64,000 nt of DNA from Anderseniella sp963700895 (GTDB lineage Bacteria > Pseudomonadota > Alphaproteobacteria > Rhizobiales > Aestuariivirgaceae). The stretch covers positions 124,001 through 188,000 of the forward strand of contig CAVOZI010000004.1 in the NCBI GenBank assembly GCA_963700895.1. The letters are read 5' to 3'. The position numbers and the translations under genes were made by a program. Shown here piece by piece: positions 36,019 to 46,310 of the stretch. Position 1 is the stretch's first letter. Every line of letters begins with the position of its first letter. Below the pieces are notes generated by a model. The model searched no databases, had not been told where the DNA came from, and was given only the letters and a program-made list of their open reading frames with translations.

Positions 36019-36909
36019 ATGGCCAGCCTCAAGGACCTGAGAAACCGCATTGCCTCGGTCAAGGCGACGCAGAAAATCACCAAGGCCATGCAGATGGTGG
36101 CCGCGGCGAAGCTGCGCCGTGCGCAGGATGCGGCGATTGCGGCGCGCCCCTATGCCCAGCGCATGGGCGCGGTGCTTGCCAACCTGTCGGCCAGCATGGA
36201 AGGCCGTCCGGATGCCTCGCCGCTGATGGCAGGTACCGGCAAGTCGGATGTGCACCTGCTGCTGGTGTGCACCGCCGAGCGCGGCCTGTGTGGCGGTTTC
36301 AACGCCAATATTGCCAAGCTGGCGCGCGAGCATGCAGACCGGCTGATCCGCGATGGCAAGACGGTGAAGATCATCACCGTCGGCAAGAAGGGTTATGACG
36401 TGCTTCGCCGCAAGTACAGCCACCTCATCGTCGAGCGGGTGGACCTGCGCGAGGTGAAGCAGGTTGCCTACAGCAACGCCCAGGACATCGCTGCAAAGAT
36501 CCTGTCGATGTTCGATGCCGGCGATTTTGATGTGGCGACGCTGTTCTACTCCGAGTTCAAGTCGGTGATCAGCCAGATCCCCACGGCGCAGCAGATCATC
36601 CCGGCCAACGTGGCCAAGTCGGAAGGCGAGAGCGCTGCTGCTGATCTGGGCGGCGCGGTCTACGACTACGAACCGGAAGAAAGCGAAATCCTCGAGGAAC
36701 TGCTGCCGCGCAACATTGCAGTGCAGATCTTCAGGGCGCTGCTGGAAAACGCCGCTTCAGAGCAGGGCGCGCGGATGTCCGCCATGGACAACGCGACCCG
36801 CAATGCCGGCGACATGATCAACAAGCTGACGATGAGCTACAACCGCCAGCGTCAGGCGCAGATCACCAAGGAACTGATCGAAATCATCTCGGGCGCCGAG
36901 GCGCTCTAG
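36019..36909 (+). CDS. atpG: ATP synthase F1 gamma subunit
   Basis: 296 residues. Central rotating shaft of F1. The N-terminal coiled-coil helix is MASLKDLRNRIASVKATQKI with TKAMQMVAAAKLRRAQ. CTAERGLCGGFNANI is the central Rossmann-like part, and the C-terminal helix has NATRNAGDMINKLTMSYNR. A weak AAGG-type ribosome site precedes the ATG. It sits between atpA and atpD in standard order. Confidence 0.97.
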   Translation: MASLKDLRNRIASVKATQKITKAMQMVAAAKLRRAQDAAIAARPYAQRMGAVLANLSASMEGRPDASPLMAGTGKSDVHLLLVCTAERGLCGGFNANIAKLAREHADRLIRDGKTVKIITVGKKGYDVLRRKYSHLIVERVDLREVKQVAYSNAQDIAAKILSMFDAGDFDVATLFYSEFKSVISQIPTAQQIIPANVAKSEGESAAADLGGAVYDYEPEESEILEELLPRNIAVQIFRALLENAASEQGARMSAMDNATRNAGDMINKLTMSYNRQRQAQITKELIEIISGAEAL

Positions 36910-36936
36910 TAAAGGCTCAAGGGAAGGACCCGAAAA

Positions 36937-38472
<1,536 letters not shown>

Positions 38473-38514
38473 TCATCGGGCGGTTTCGCTGGAAACTGAT
38501 CAACGGAGGGCCGC

Positions 38515-38913
38515 ATGGCCGATCTCTTGAAGTTCGAGCTGGTCTCGCCGGAACGGCTGCTGTCGTCGGGCGACGTCAGACAGGTCGTCGTGCCGGGCGT
38601 GGAAGGCGAGTTCACGGTGCTGGCCAATCACGCGCCGGTGCTGTCGACGATGAAGCCCGGCGTGGTGACGGTGACCGATGCCAATGGCGCGGAAGAGCGC
38701 ATCTTTGTGCGTGGCGGTTTTGCCGAGATCAATCCGGCGGGTCTGACGGTGCTGGCCGAGGAAGCCATCGCCGTCAAGGACCTGTCGGCTGAGCGTCTGG
38801 CCCAGCAGATCAGGAATGCCGAGGAAGATGTGGCCGACGCCACCGACCCGGAAAAAAAGCGCAAGGCGCAGGAAATACTTGATCACCTGCGGGAGATGAA
38901 GGCGGTCCTGTAA
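38515..38913 (+). CDS. atpC: ATP synthase F1 epsilon subunit
   Basis: 132 residues from the ATG at 38515, with GGAGGG just upstream. It regulates and couples F1 to the c-ring. The beta-sandwich domain contains LVSPERLLSSGDVRQVVVPG, GEFTVLANHAPVLSTMKPG and VRGGFAEINPAGLTVLAE. A short C-terminal helical part ends LDHLREMKAVL. It is last gene of atpHAGDC, followed at once by a strong terminator. Confidence 0.97.
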   Translation: MADLLKFELVSPERLLSSGDVRQVVVPGVEGEFTVLANHAPVLSTMKPGVVTVTDANGAEERIFVRGGFAEINPAGLTVLAEEAIAVKDLSAERLAQQIRNAEEDVADATDPEKKRKAQEILDHLREMKAVL

Positions 38914-38947
38914 CGGATTTGGACTTTGCCCTGTTACCGATATGATG

Positions 38948-38980
38948 AACCCCGCTCCGGTTTGACCGGGCGGGGTTTTT
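38948..38980 (+). terminator. Intrinsic terminator of the atp operon
   Basis: AACCCCGCTCCGG - TTTGA - CCGGGCGGGGTT then TTTTT: a GC-rich hairpin with a proper T-run, 34 bases after the atpC stop. This is the clearest rho-independent terminator in the window. The ribosome site of the next gene begins 4 bases after it. Confidence 0.9.
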
Positions 38981-38990
38981 GCTGGAGAAG

Positions 38991-39665
38991 ATGACAGACG
39001 TGACCGGGAAACCTCCTGCAGCCCCGATCTGGACCGCCCCGGATGCCTCCGGCGGCAAGCTTCATGCACCTGCGGCTGACCGCAACAAGGAGCCGATCCT
39101 TGAGGTGTTGCGCGAGGTGCTGCCTGCCGGTGCGGCAGATGTGCTGGAAGTTGCTGCGGGCACCGGCCAGCATGCGGTTCATTTCGCGCATGCCTGCCCG
39201 CAGGCGACGTGGTGGCCCGCTGATCTTGCGCCGTCCCATCTGGACAGCATCGAGGCATACCGGCTGGAGTCGGAACTCGCAAACCTGATGCCGCCGCAAA
39301 TGCTCGATGTGACCGTGACCGGCTGGGCCGGGCGCACTGCGCCCGAGCACGCGGACTTCATCCTGTGCTGCAACATGATCCACATCGCGCCATGGGCTGC
39401 TTGCCTTGGCCTGCTGGAAGGGGCGGGCCAGAAGTTGCGGGCGGGCGGGCGGCTGATGCTGTACGGCCCGTTCCGGCAGGCGGACGTCGAGACCGCCGCC
39501 AGCAATGAGGCCTTTGATGCCTCGTTGAAGTCGCGGGATCCTGACTGGGGCTTGCGGCTTCTGGACGACGTGGCCGCGGTGGCACGCGCGCATGGGCTTG
39601 AACTGCAGCAGGTCATCGAAATGCCTGCCAACAATCTCAGCGTTGTGTTCGGCAAAGCCTGCTGA
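38991..39665 (+). CDS. DUF938 SAM-dependent methyltransferase-like protein
   Basis: 224 residues from the ATG at 38991, with GGAG at 38984-38987. It matches the DUF938 family (class I methyltransferase fold): APAADRNKEPILEVLREVLP, the SAM-binding motif VLEVAAGTGQHAVHFA (about 47-62), WWPADLAP, and later FILCCNMIHIAPWAACLGLLEGA. KLRAGGRLMLYGPFR and SNEAFDASLKSRDPDWGLR are family hallmarks. The substrate is unknown. The start lies only 10 bases after the atp terminator, so the gene depends on read-through or on a promoter inside atpC. Confidence 0.88.
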   Translation: MTDVTGKPPAAPIWTAPDASGGKLHAPAADRNKEPILEVLREVLPAGAADVLEVAAGTGQHAVHFAHACPQATWWPADLAPSHLDSIEAYRLESELANLMPPQMLDVTVTGWAGRTAPEHADFILCCNMIHIAPWAACLGLLEGAGQKLRAGGRLMLYGPFRQADVETAASNEAFDASLKSRDPDWGLRLLDDVAAVARAHGLELQQVIEMPANNLSVVFGKAC

Positions 39666-39699
39666 TGATTTCATGGGCGACAGTACGCCCGCCAACTCG

Positions 39700-40419
39700 T
39701 CAGGGGTTGGGAAGCGGATAATTGCTGAACACCAAGTCGAGTTTGGTGTCCCGCGCCATGCTGGCAGGTGTCACCAGTTCTTGTTGCATGACCAGCTTGT
39801 AGCAGGCTTCAAAGGTGGTCGCGCCACTGGTCTTGCACGGTTCATACGACTCCCATCGGCGCTTGATCAACTGCGTGACGACAGGATTGCCAGTGTTCAG
39901 CTCACCAATGGCTTCTACCTTGCCGATCTCGATGTTGGCGCCTTCGCGAAACGCCAGCCAGGCGAGTTCACTGCAATAGAGCGCGTTGTTGTCGAACAGG
40001 AAATGAATGTCATACGGCAACCCCATATAGCGGCGAGCGGCCTCAACCACTTTGTTGGCGTCGCTTTCAAGAAGCTCCGGTAGCCGTTTGATGGTGACCC
40101 GGCGCCCGGCACCTTGTGCCAGCCAGCGATCAAGTTCCACCTCCCGCACAGGGCCAATGGCTTCTACAACGGTTGTGTTGCCCGAGGCATCGACGTTGAT
40201 GATGCCCATGTGCGAGTATGGACTGGCTGACGCGACGATGATCGCGCTTGCCTGGGAATCTGTGGTGGTCTGGAAGGCCAGATCCCCCGTCCTAAGCGGC
40301 GGGAGGCTTCCTGCGACCGCCTCGGTTGACTTGAAGTAGATATAGCCGCTAGCCGATCCGCAAGTGGCAATGGCCACCAACACTATGAGTGCCTTCTTCA
40401 ACCTGGACAAATCTTGCAT
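39700..40419 (-). CDS. YiiX/YebB-like permuted NlpC/P60 hydrolase
   Basis: 239 residues. An N-terminal hydrophobic segment (KKALIVLVAIATCGSASGYIYF) looks like a signal anchor. The core matches the circularly permuted NlpC/P60-like (YiiX, DUF830-type) fold: LRTGDLAFQTTTDSQASAI, catalytic His in SPYSHMGII (His70) and catalytic Cys in NNALYCSELAWLAF (Cys149). Such enzymes cleave peptide or amide bonds in murein or lipids; the substrate here is unknown. The gene is alone on the minus strand. A 10-base inverted repeat precedes it (40516-40545). Confidence 0.8.
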   Translation of the reverse strand: MQDLSRLKKALIVLVAIATCGSASGYIYFKSTEAVAGSLPPLRTGDLAFQTTTDSQASAIIVASASPYSHMGIINVDASGNTTVVEAIGPVREVELDRWLAQGAGRRVTIKRLPELLESDANKVVEAARRYMGLPYDIHFLFDNNALYCSELAWLAFREGANIEIGKVEAIGELNTGNPVVTQLIKRRWESYEPCKTSGATTFEACYKLVMQQELVTPASMARDTKLDLVFSNYPLPNP

Positions 40420-40515
40420 CCTTGTAGCGTGCGACCAGCCTACATCGGATAATCCAGCAATGGCTTCAGCCAGTCAAACGGCTGTTGCTCTAGCACTTTG
40501 GAATCGAACATCTTT

Positions 40516-40545
40516 ATCCGATCAGGTGAACCAATCTGATCGGAT
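40516..40545. repeat. 10-base inverted repeat between the 71-residue gene and the NlpC-like gene
   Basis: ATCCGATCAG - 10 bases - CTGATCGGAT, perfect arms; ACATC and GATGT outside extend the stem past a 3-base bulge. It lies 6 bases beyond the stop at 40552 (minus strand) and about 97 bases before the next start. It is a likely terminator hairpin without T-run, or an operator. Confidence 0.5.
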
Positions 40546-40551
40546 GATGTT

Positions 40552-40767
40552 CTAGCGGCGCTGGTCTGATTGGTCAGACTTGGCTGCTGCCTCGCTGGCG
40601 CGCAACATGCGGCCCACGAAACGGCCAACCGCGACCTCGGCAAACAGGACTCCGAAGCCGAGAACATAATCGAACACATTGCCCAGCGGCCTGGCATAGA
40701 TGATGGCCGCCATCAGCACGAATCCGGACACGTAGAGTGAAATCTCGACAAATCGGGCCATCGACAT
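40552..40767 (-). CDS. Small membrane protein, function unknown
   Basis: 71 residues. Two hydrophobic segments (VEISLYVSGFVLMAAIIY, about 7-24; VFDYVLGFGVLFAEVAVG, about 31-48) are separated by ARPLGN, followed by a charged tail (RMLRASEAAAKSDQSDQRR). The ATG lies 3 bases after the rppH stop, suggesting translation from the same transcript. No family recognised. GC-rich codon use and the membrane pattern support a real gene. Confidence 0.6.
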   Translation of the reverse strand: MSMARFVEISLYVSGFVLMAAIIYARPLGNVFDYVLGFGVLFAEVAVGRFVGRMLRASEAAAKSDQSDQRR

Positions 40768-40770
40768 CGC

Positions 40771-41295
40771 TCAGCCTGCTACCAGGTGCCGGAAGGCCTT
40801 GATGACCTTGCGGTAAACGTCCAGTTTGAACGGAACGATCAGCCCTTCCAGTTCGTCCATGCGAGCCCACCGCCAGTCGTCGAATTCGGGCTTGTGGCCG
40901 ATGCCGGAAATGTCGATCTCGCTGTCATCTCCCTCGAACCGGCAGGCAACCCACTTCTGCTTCTGACCGCGGTACCTGCCCTTCCAGGCCACGCCGACCA
41001 GATGGTCCGGCAAGTCGTAGGTGAGCCATCCGGGCGTTTCTTCCAGCACGTGCGCCGAGCGCACGCCGGTTTCCTCCACCAACTCGCGCAGGGCGGCAGC
41101 ATGAATGTCCTCGCCCTCGTCGATGCCGCCCTGCGGCATCTGCCACCACATGCCGACGCCTGCGGCTTCATCGTCGTTCTGCTGCACGATGCGGTGGCCG
41201 ATCCACACCCGGCCTTCCCGGTTCAGCAACATCACGCCGACACACGGCCGGTAAGGCAGGCGGGCCAGATGCTCGGGCAGCTTCGTGTCACTCAT
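40771..41295 (-). CDS. rppH: RNA pyrophosphohydrolase
   Basis: 174 residues from the ATG at 41295. It removes pyrophosphate from mRNA 5' ends, triggering decay. It begins LARLPYRPCVGVMLLNREG. The Nudix box is intact: GGIDEGEDIHAAALRELVEETGV (about 56-78), matching GX5EX7REUXEEXGU. Further family markers are WWQMPQGGI and KGQKQKW-like RGQKQKWVACRF. It is downstream of the divergent polysaccharide deacetylase gene by 28 bases, in the order usual for Rhizobiales. Confidence 0.95.
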   Translation of the reverse strand: MSDTKLPEHLARLPYRPCVGVMLLNREGRVWIGHRIVQQNDDEAAGVGMWWQMPQGGIDEGEDIHAAALRELVEETGVRSAHVLEETPGWLTYDLPDHLVGVAWKGRYRGQKQKWVACRFEGDDSEIDISGIGHKPEFDDWRWARMDELEGLIVPFKLDVYRKVIKAFRHLVAG

Positions 41296-41323
41296 GGTGG
41301 TGCGCCATTCCGGCCTGGTCAGG

Positions 41324-42667
41324 TCAACTCTGCCGGGCCGCAAAGGCAGCCGATACGGGAACCAGCAATATGCGCCGGCCGGCAAGGGTGCGGGCCCACT
41401 CCTCTATCGCACTGATGGTGTGAGGCAGGCCCGCCCCGGTCCCGATGGCAAAGCCGTTGGCCTGTGCCTGGGCTTCAAGCTGCTGCAGGGCTGCCATGAC
41501 GGCTTCCGGGGTGTTGCCGCCGGCATCCAGCGACACGGTGGCAGAGCGGGCGGGCAGTCCGAACTTGCCGGCGACGCCGCTGGCGCGTGACAGGCCCTTG
41601 CTGCCGTCATCGACATAGACGAGTCCGCGCTTGCCCAGTTCCTGCAGAACCGGGCCGATTGCCTGTTCGTTGGCTGCGAACTGGGCGCCAAGATAGTTGG
41701 TCACGCCGGCATAGCCTGAAAACCTGCTCAGGTGCCAGTAGAGGCTGTCCATGTTCTGCTCGGCCGGCGCCGAGGTGAGCAGGGTGCGCGGACCCGGATC
41801 CACGGATGGATAGCCAAATGGCTCCATGGGCAGGTGGATGAACAATTCATGGCCCCGGGCGCGTGCCTCGTTGGCCAGTTCCTGCAGGTTCTCGCCATAT
41901 GGCGCAAACGCCAGCGATACTTCCGGCGGCAAGGCGCGGATGGCGGCTTCGGTCAGTTCGGCATTGAGGCCCATGCCGCCAATAAGCAAGGCAATCTTGG
42001 GTTGGTCCGAAAGCATGATGTCTCTGGAAACAGGACGGGCATAGACGTGGGCAGCCTTGCTGCCGTCCTTCGCGATGACAGGCAGGGGGCCGTGCGGACC
42101 GTCACCAGTGAGACGCCTGACCGGCGCGGGTACCAGCGCCATCGCCTCACGGCCGGCAATCGCGGCTTCCTGCTGCACCGCCTGACCGTCTCTGGACAAT
42201 GGAAGCTCATCCACCGACAGCGCGCCGGGCGGGCTTTCCGCAGGACCATCGTCACGGACGCGATTTTGTGCAAGCAGGCGTTGGGTGCGCTCGAGGTCTG
42301 TCTCTCCGCCACCTTCGCTGCGGGTCCCCAGCCCGGACAGGTCGATTACCTCGGTATTGGCGCCCAGATCCTGCGGCTCGGTTTCATCGCCGTTGGAACT
42401 TGCATCGGGGCCGGCCGCACCGGTCTCGTCAGTATCGCTGGCGGGGGTATCGACCGATGACGTCACGATCGGGTCCGACGTGTCGATCTGCATATGCACG
42501 ACGGGTTGCCCGCCATAGGGCTCGTGGGTGAACACGGCCCAGGTTCCCACGGCAGCAAGCGCCGCAATGGCGGAGACTGTCGCTGCCCGCAAGGCAGACG
42601 GGCGCGACGACAGGATACGCGAAATCCATGACCGCCGCTTCAGAGGTTGGCGCAGATCGTCTTCCAT
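41324..42667 (-). CDS. Divergent polysaccharide deacetylase family protein
   Basis: 447 residues from the ATG at 42667. A cytoplasmic N-terminus and one transmembrane helix (AATVSAIAALAAVGTWAVFT, about 30-49) are followed by an acidic, disordered linker. The C-terminal domain belongs to the divergent polysaccharide deacetylase family (DUF610): PKIALLIGGMGLNAELTEAAIRALP, VSLAFAPYGENLQELANEAR, ELFIHLPMEPFGYPSVDPGP and the VTNYLGAQFAANEQA stretch. It probably acts on envelope glycans. It follows ctpA, with a terminator between them, so it may have its own promoter within that gap. Confidence 0.85.
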   Translation of the reverse strand: MEDDLRQPLKRRSWISRILSSRPSALRAATVSAIAALAAVGTWAVFTHEPYGGQPVVHMQIDTSDPIVTSSVDTPASDTDETGAAGPDASSNGDETEPQDLGANTEVIDLSGLGTRSEGGGETDLERTQRLLAQNRVRDDGPAESPPGALSVDELPLSRDGQAVQQEAAIAGREAMALVPAPVRRLTGDGPHGPLPVIAKDGSKAAHVYARPVSRDIMLSDQPKIALLIGGMGLNAELTEAAIRALPPEVSLAFAPYGENLQELANEARARGHELFIHLPMEPFGYPSVDPGPRTLLTSAPAEQNMDSLYWHLSRFSGYAGVTNYLGAQFAANEQAIGPVLQELGKRGLVYVDDGSKGLSRASGVAGKFGLPARSATVSLDAGGNTPEAVMAALQQLEAQAQANGFAIGTGAGLPHTISAIEEWARTLAGRRILLVPVSAAFAARQS

Positions 42668-42811
42668 GCCGTCAGAACTTGCCCCGTGCCGCAATGCCCG
42701 CACCCCAGTGGCCGGACAGAAAAAGTCAATGCCGAATCAAATGATTCGGCTGGAACTATAGCGTGATTTACGCTGCTTTCCCCCATCGAACCTGAAGGCA
42801 GGCAAGACAAC

Positions 42812-42845
42812 AAAAAAGGCACCCGGACGCTGGCGGCCGGATGCC
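42812..42845 (-). terminator. Intrinsic terminator of the envC-ctpA transcript
   Basis: On the minus strand GGCATCCGG - 10 bases - CCGGGTGCC followed by TTTTTT. The 9-base stem contains one G-U pair. It lies 38 bases after the ctpA stop. Confidence 0.85.
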
Positions 42846-42883
42846 CTGTTGCCTGGAGGGTTTCAGCGTCAGCTGGCGCTGGC

Positions 42884-44224
42884 TCAGTTGGCCGAACTTC
42901 CGCCAGCTTCTTCCTTGACCGGTGCCTCGGCCTTCTGCGGCGTATCGGTGACCGTCTTGCCGTCCAGCAGGTCGATGGCCGCCTTCAGCTGGAGGTCCTT
43001 TTCCTTGTCGGCGGGAACGTACGACGACGAGCCCGTGGCTTCCTCGCCATCACCGGACGAGAGGTGGCCCCGCAATGATGCTTCCGAGGTGGTGCGGCTG
43101 GCTTGCGCCTTCAGCTCTTCCGGCAGTTCCTGCTCGATCTTGATGTCGGGCACGATGCCCTTGGCCTGGATCGAGGTGTTCGACGGCGTGTAGTAGCGCG
43201 CAGTGGTCAACCGGATTGCGCCTTCCGAGCCGAGCGGGATGATGGTCTGGACCGAGCCCTTGCCGAACGAACGGGTTCCCAGAACGGTTGCCCGCTTGTG
43301 ATCCTGCAGCGCACCGGCGACGATTTCCGAGGCCGAGGCAGAGCCGCCATTGATCAGCACGACAATCTTCTTGCCGTCGGTCAGATCACCGGTGGTTGCG
43401 GTGGAGCGGTCGGTTTCGGCGCCGTTGCGGCCACGCGTCGATACGATCACGCCGCGATCAAGGAAACTGTCCGATACCGAGATCGCCTGGTTGAGCAGGC
43501 CGCCCGGATTATTCCGCAGGTCGATGACGTAGCCCTTCAGCTTGTCGCCGGTCTGTTCCTTGATCTTGGCAATGGCCGTTTCCAGGTTATCCTGGGTCTG
43601 GTCGTTGAACGACGAGATGCGGATATAGCCGATATCGTCGCGCTCCACATTGTAGCGGACGGCGCGGATCTTGATGACGTCGCGGACGATCTTGACGTCA
43701 AAGGGCGCATCCATGCCCTGGCGGACGATTGTAAGCACGATCGGCGAGCCGACCTTGCCGCGCATCCTGTCAACGGCCTCGTTGAGGTTGAGGCCGCGCA
43801 CTTCCTTGCCGTCGATATGGGTAATCAGGTCATTGGAGAGGATGCCGGCCTTCTGCGCCGGCGTCTCGTCGATCGGCGCAACCACCTTGACCACTTCGTT
43901 CTCCATGGTCACCTCGATGCCAAGGCCGCCGAATTCGCCGCGGGTCTGGACCTGCATGTCCTTGAACCGCTTCGGATTCATGTAGCTTGAGTGCGGGTCA
44001 AGACCGGACAGCATGCCGTTGATGGCCGTATCGATGAGCTTCTCCGAGTCGGGTTCCTCGACATAGTCGGACCGGACCCGGTCGAACACATCGCCGAACA
44101 GGTTGAGATAGCGGTAGGTATCCTGATTGGAGGCGACAGCCTGGTTGAGCGACAGCCAGCCACCGGTGGCGGCTAGTGCTCCCAGAACGAAGGCGCTGGC
44201 GATTTTCAGGGTCGTCTTGTTCAT
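42884..44224 (-). CDS. ctpA: Carboxyl-terminal processing peptidase (S41)
   Basis: 446 residues. Periplasmic serine protease. A signal peptide or anchor (LKIASAFVLGALAATGG) comes first. A PDZ domain (about 90-170: GGLGIEVTMENEVVKVVAPI, PAQKAGILSNDLITHIDG) precedes the S41 catalytic domain. The nucleophile Ser lies in NGGSASASEIVAGALQD and the catalytic Lys in TRSFGKGSVQTI. Cleavage of envelope proteins or murein hydrolases is the role in relatives. The C-terminal tail is Ser/Glu-rich. It follows envC by 91 bases, the conserved order in alphaproteobacteria, where both act on murein turnover. Confidence 0.93.
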   Translation of the reverse strand: MNKTTLKIASAFVLGALAATGGWLSLNQAVASNQDTYRYLNLFGDVFDRVRSDYVEEPDSEKLIDTAINGMLSGLDPHSSYMNPKRFKDMQVQTRGEFGGLGIEVTMENEVVKVVAPIDETPAQKAGILSNDLITHIDGKEVRGLNLNEAVDRMRGKVGSPIVLTIVRQGMDAPFDVKIVRDVIKIRAVRYNVERDDIGYIRISSFNDQTQDNLETAIAKIKEQTGDKLKGYVIDLRNNPGGLLNQAISVSDSFLDRGVIVSTRGRNGAETDRSTATTGDLTDGKKIVVLINGGSASASEIVAGALQDHKRATVLGTRSFGKGSVQTIIPLGSEGAIRLTTARYYTPSNTSIQAKGIVPDIKIEQELPEELKAQASRTTSEASLRGHLSSGDGEEATGSSSYVPADKEKDLQLKAAIDLLDGKTVTDTPQKAEAPVKEEAGGSSAN

Positions 44225-44315
44225 GTTTGTTCAGCTTCCAGTTTTGCAAGGCGAGGCGACGCAAGGGGCCTGACTGCCGTATCGGGAGAAGAGTAACCCG
44301 CCACGTTGCAACTCG

Positions 44316-45737
44316 CTAGCCTTCATTTCCGCCATTATTGGGGCGGCGTGACGCGCTGGCAGCAGAATCCTGCCACCACTTGGCGGAATTCACGGCGTTC
44401 GATCCTTTTCTGATTTCTACGTACAGGATCGGCCGGGGGTCGTCTATCCGGTCACCGATCAAAGTTGCGCGAGCAGGGTGCTCTCCCATGCTGCCGACCG
44501 GCTCTCCGGCGGCCAGTTTCTGGCCGGGTGACACGGAAATGGTATCAAGTCCTGCCAGAAGCAAGTGATAGCCGTCACCGACATTGATGATGACCAGTTG
44601 GCCATAGCTGCGGAATTCGCCGGCAAACTCCACGCTGCCGTCGGCCGGCGTGGTGATCTGCGCCTGTTTCCGGGTGGCAATGAACAGGCCTTCAGAAGTG
44701 CCGCCAAAGCCATCCTTGTCGCCGAACTGCCGCACCCGCTCACCCTGGGCGGGCAAGGCAAGCTTGCCTACGGAGCGGGCGAAATGCACGGCTTCGCGGT
44801 CGGATGGGGGCTGAAGGGCAGCGAGCCTTCGCTGTTCCTCGGCATCCCGGGCCTGCTGTTCGGCTTCCGCCTTGCGCAAGGCCGCCTCGCGCTGTTCGGC
44901 AGACATCCTGGCGGCCTCGGCGGCGGCCTGCAGACGGGCCTGCTCGGCCTCGGCAGCCTTGCGGACTTCTTCCTTGAGGCGTTCTTCCTCGGCGATACGG
45001 CGCTGTTCGGCAAGGCTTGCCAGCAGTTCGCGAATATCGTCAGCCTTGCGGGCAAGGTCCTGGGTGTGCTGGCGCTCTGCCTCCAGTTCGCTGGCGGTGC
45101 GTGCCAGCAGGTCCTTCTTGCGCGCCAGCAGGGCTTCGAGTTCGGCGCGGGCAGGCGCAAGGCTTGCCACGTGCGTATCAAGTTCTGTCCGGGTCGACAG
45201 GATGCGCTGGCGTACGGCGTCAAGCTCCGCCAGTTCGCGGGCAAGCCGGGCGGCCTGACCGTTCAGATTGGGAACAATGGCGCCAAACAGCAACGAGCCG
45301 CGAACCGCGCTGACGGCGTCCTTCGGGTCCACGGCGAGCGGCGGCGGCGGGTTGCGCTCCAGCCGCTGCAGCCCTGCCAGAAGTTCTGCCAGGGCGGCTC
45401 GGCGGATCTTCAGCTTGCCGCGCAGGCCTGCTTCTTCCGCCGCCAGTTTCTGCAGTTTCTTCTCGCTCTCCATGATGCGCGCCTCGCGCGACTGGATGTT
45501 GCCGGCGAGGTCGACGAGGCGTTGCGACACATCGGCCATTTCGGCTTCGAGCGCCTCGCGCTCGCGGTTCAGCGAAGCGGTGCGGGCCTTCGCGCTCTCG
45601 ATCTGGCGTTCGATGGTGCGCAACTGATCGGTATGCTGGCTGATTGATTCTTCTGATTGCACGGGTCCCGCCAGCGCCAGCAGCAGGGCGGGCACGGCGG
45701 CAGCGGCCGCAAGGTTTCTGAGAATGCTGGTGAGCAT
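44316..45737 (-). CDS. envC: Murein hydrolase activator EnvC
   Basis: 473 residues from the ATG at 45737. Signal peptide (AAAAAVPALLLALAGPVQS), two long coiled-coil stretches (about 30-120 and 170-330, the latter rich in EAERQ/AEEQRR), then a C-terminal LytM (M23) domain (about 370-460). In the LytM domain the zinc-ligand pattern is degraded (GYHLLLAGL in place of HxH, and no HxxxD), as in EnvC and NlpD, which activate amidases without cutting murein. It lies between rlmH and ctpA. The start at 45737 is preferred because it gives a clean signal peptide. Confidence 0.88.
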   Translation of the reverse strand: MLTSILRNLAAAAAVPALLLALAGPVQSEESISQHTDQLRTIERQIESAKARTASLNREREALEAEMADVSQRLVDLAGNIQSREARIMESEKKLQKLAAEEAGLRGKLKIRRAALAELLAGLQRLERNPPPPLAVDPKDAVSAVRGSLLFGAIVPNLNGQAARLARELAELDAVRQRILSTRTELDTHVASLAPARAELEALLARKKDLLARTASELEAERQHTQDLARKADDIRELLASLAEQRRIAEEERLKEEVRKAAEAEQARLQAAAEAARMSAEQREAALRKAEAEQQARDAEEQRRLAALQPPSDREAVHFARSVGKLALPAQGERVRQFGDKDGFGGTSEGLFIATRKQAQITTPADGSVEFAGEFRSYGQLVIINVGDGYHLLLAGLDTISVSPGQKLAAGEPVGSMGEHPARATLIGDRIDDPRPILYVEIRKGSNAVNSAKWWQDSAASASRRPNNGGNEG

Positions 45738-45820
45738 CGGCAATCGGTCAGGTCCGGCGTGTTGGCGCGCGCAGCAAATATCCGGCAAGGGCGGCTGCAC
45801 CCGGTGGCAAAAGGGAATCA

Positions 45821-46303
45821 TCAGTCCCGGTGATACGGATGATTAACCAAAATGGTGACTGACCGGTAAATCTGCTCGGCCAGCATGACGCGGGCGAGCT
45901 TGTGCGGCCATGTCATGCGGCCGAAACTGATCACGTGGCGGGCGGCATCGCGAAGTGCCTGCCCGTGGCCGTCGGGACCACCAAGACACAATACGATCTC
46001 GCCGGTGCCGGCGTCGAGCTCCTGGCGGACAAGGCCGGCAAACTCCTCGCTGGACACGGCCTTGCCGCGTTCGTCCAGCGCAATGAGGCAGGCCGCAGGC
46101 CCGGCCGAGCCAAGCAGCCATCGGGCTTCTTCTTCCTTGCGGGCTGCGGCGGTGTCCTTGCGGCTTTCCGCCGTGTCTGCGACTGTCACGGCAGTAATGC
46201 CCGCAGGCCGCCCCTGCTGCCGGGCGCGGGAGAGATAAGTGTCAAGCAGGTCTGGTTCGGGGCCGGACTTCATCCGCCCGATTGCGGCAATGGCGACCTT
46301 CAC
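45821..46303 (-). CDS. rlmH: 23S rRNA (pseudouridine1915-N3)-methyltransferase
   Basis: 160 residues, the normal length for this SPOUT methyltransferase. It methylates pseudouridine 1915 in helix 69 of 23S rRNA. It begins MKVAIAAIGRMKSGPEPDL. The SAM-binding knot has VLCLGGPDGHGQALRDAA and ISFGRMTWPHKLARVMLAEQIYRS, ending NHPYHRD as in E. coli RlmH. It is 7 bases downstream of rsfS, a pairing found widely in bacteria. Confidence 0.96.
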   Translation of the reverse strand: MKVAIAAIGRMKSGPEPDLLDTYLSRARQQGRPAGITAVTVADTAESRKDTAAARKEEEARWLLGSAGPAACLIALDERGKAVSSEEFAGLVRQELDAGTGEIVLCLGGPDGHGQALRDAARHVISFGRMTWPHKLARVMLAEQIYRSVTILVNHPYHRD

Positions 46304-46310
46304 GGCTGGC

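Noticed and set aside
40440..40512. A 23-residue peptide frame ending QQPFDWLKPLLDYPM on the minus strand
   Set aside because: It looks protein-like, but there is no ribosome site and no support beyond length, so it is not called.
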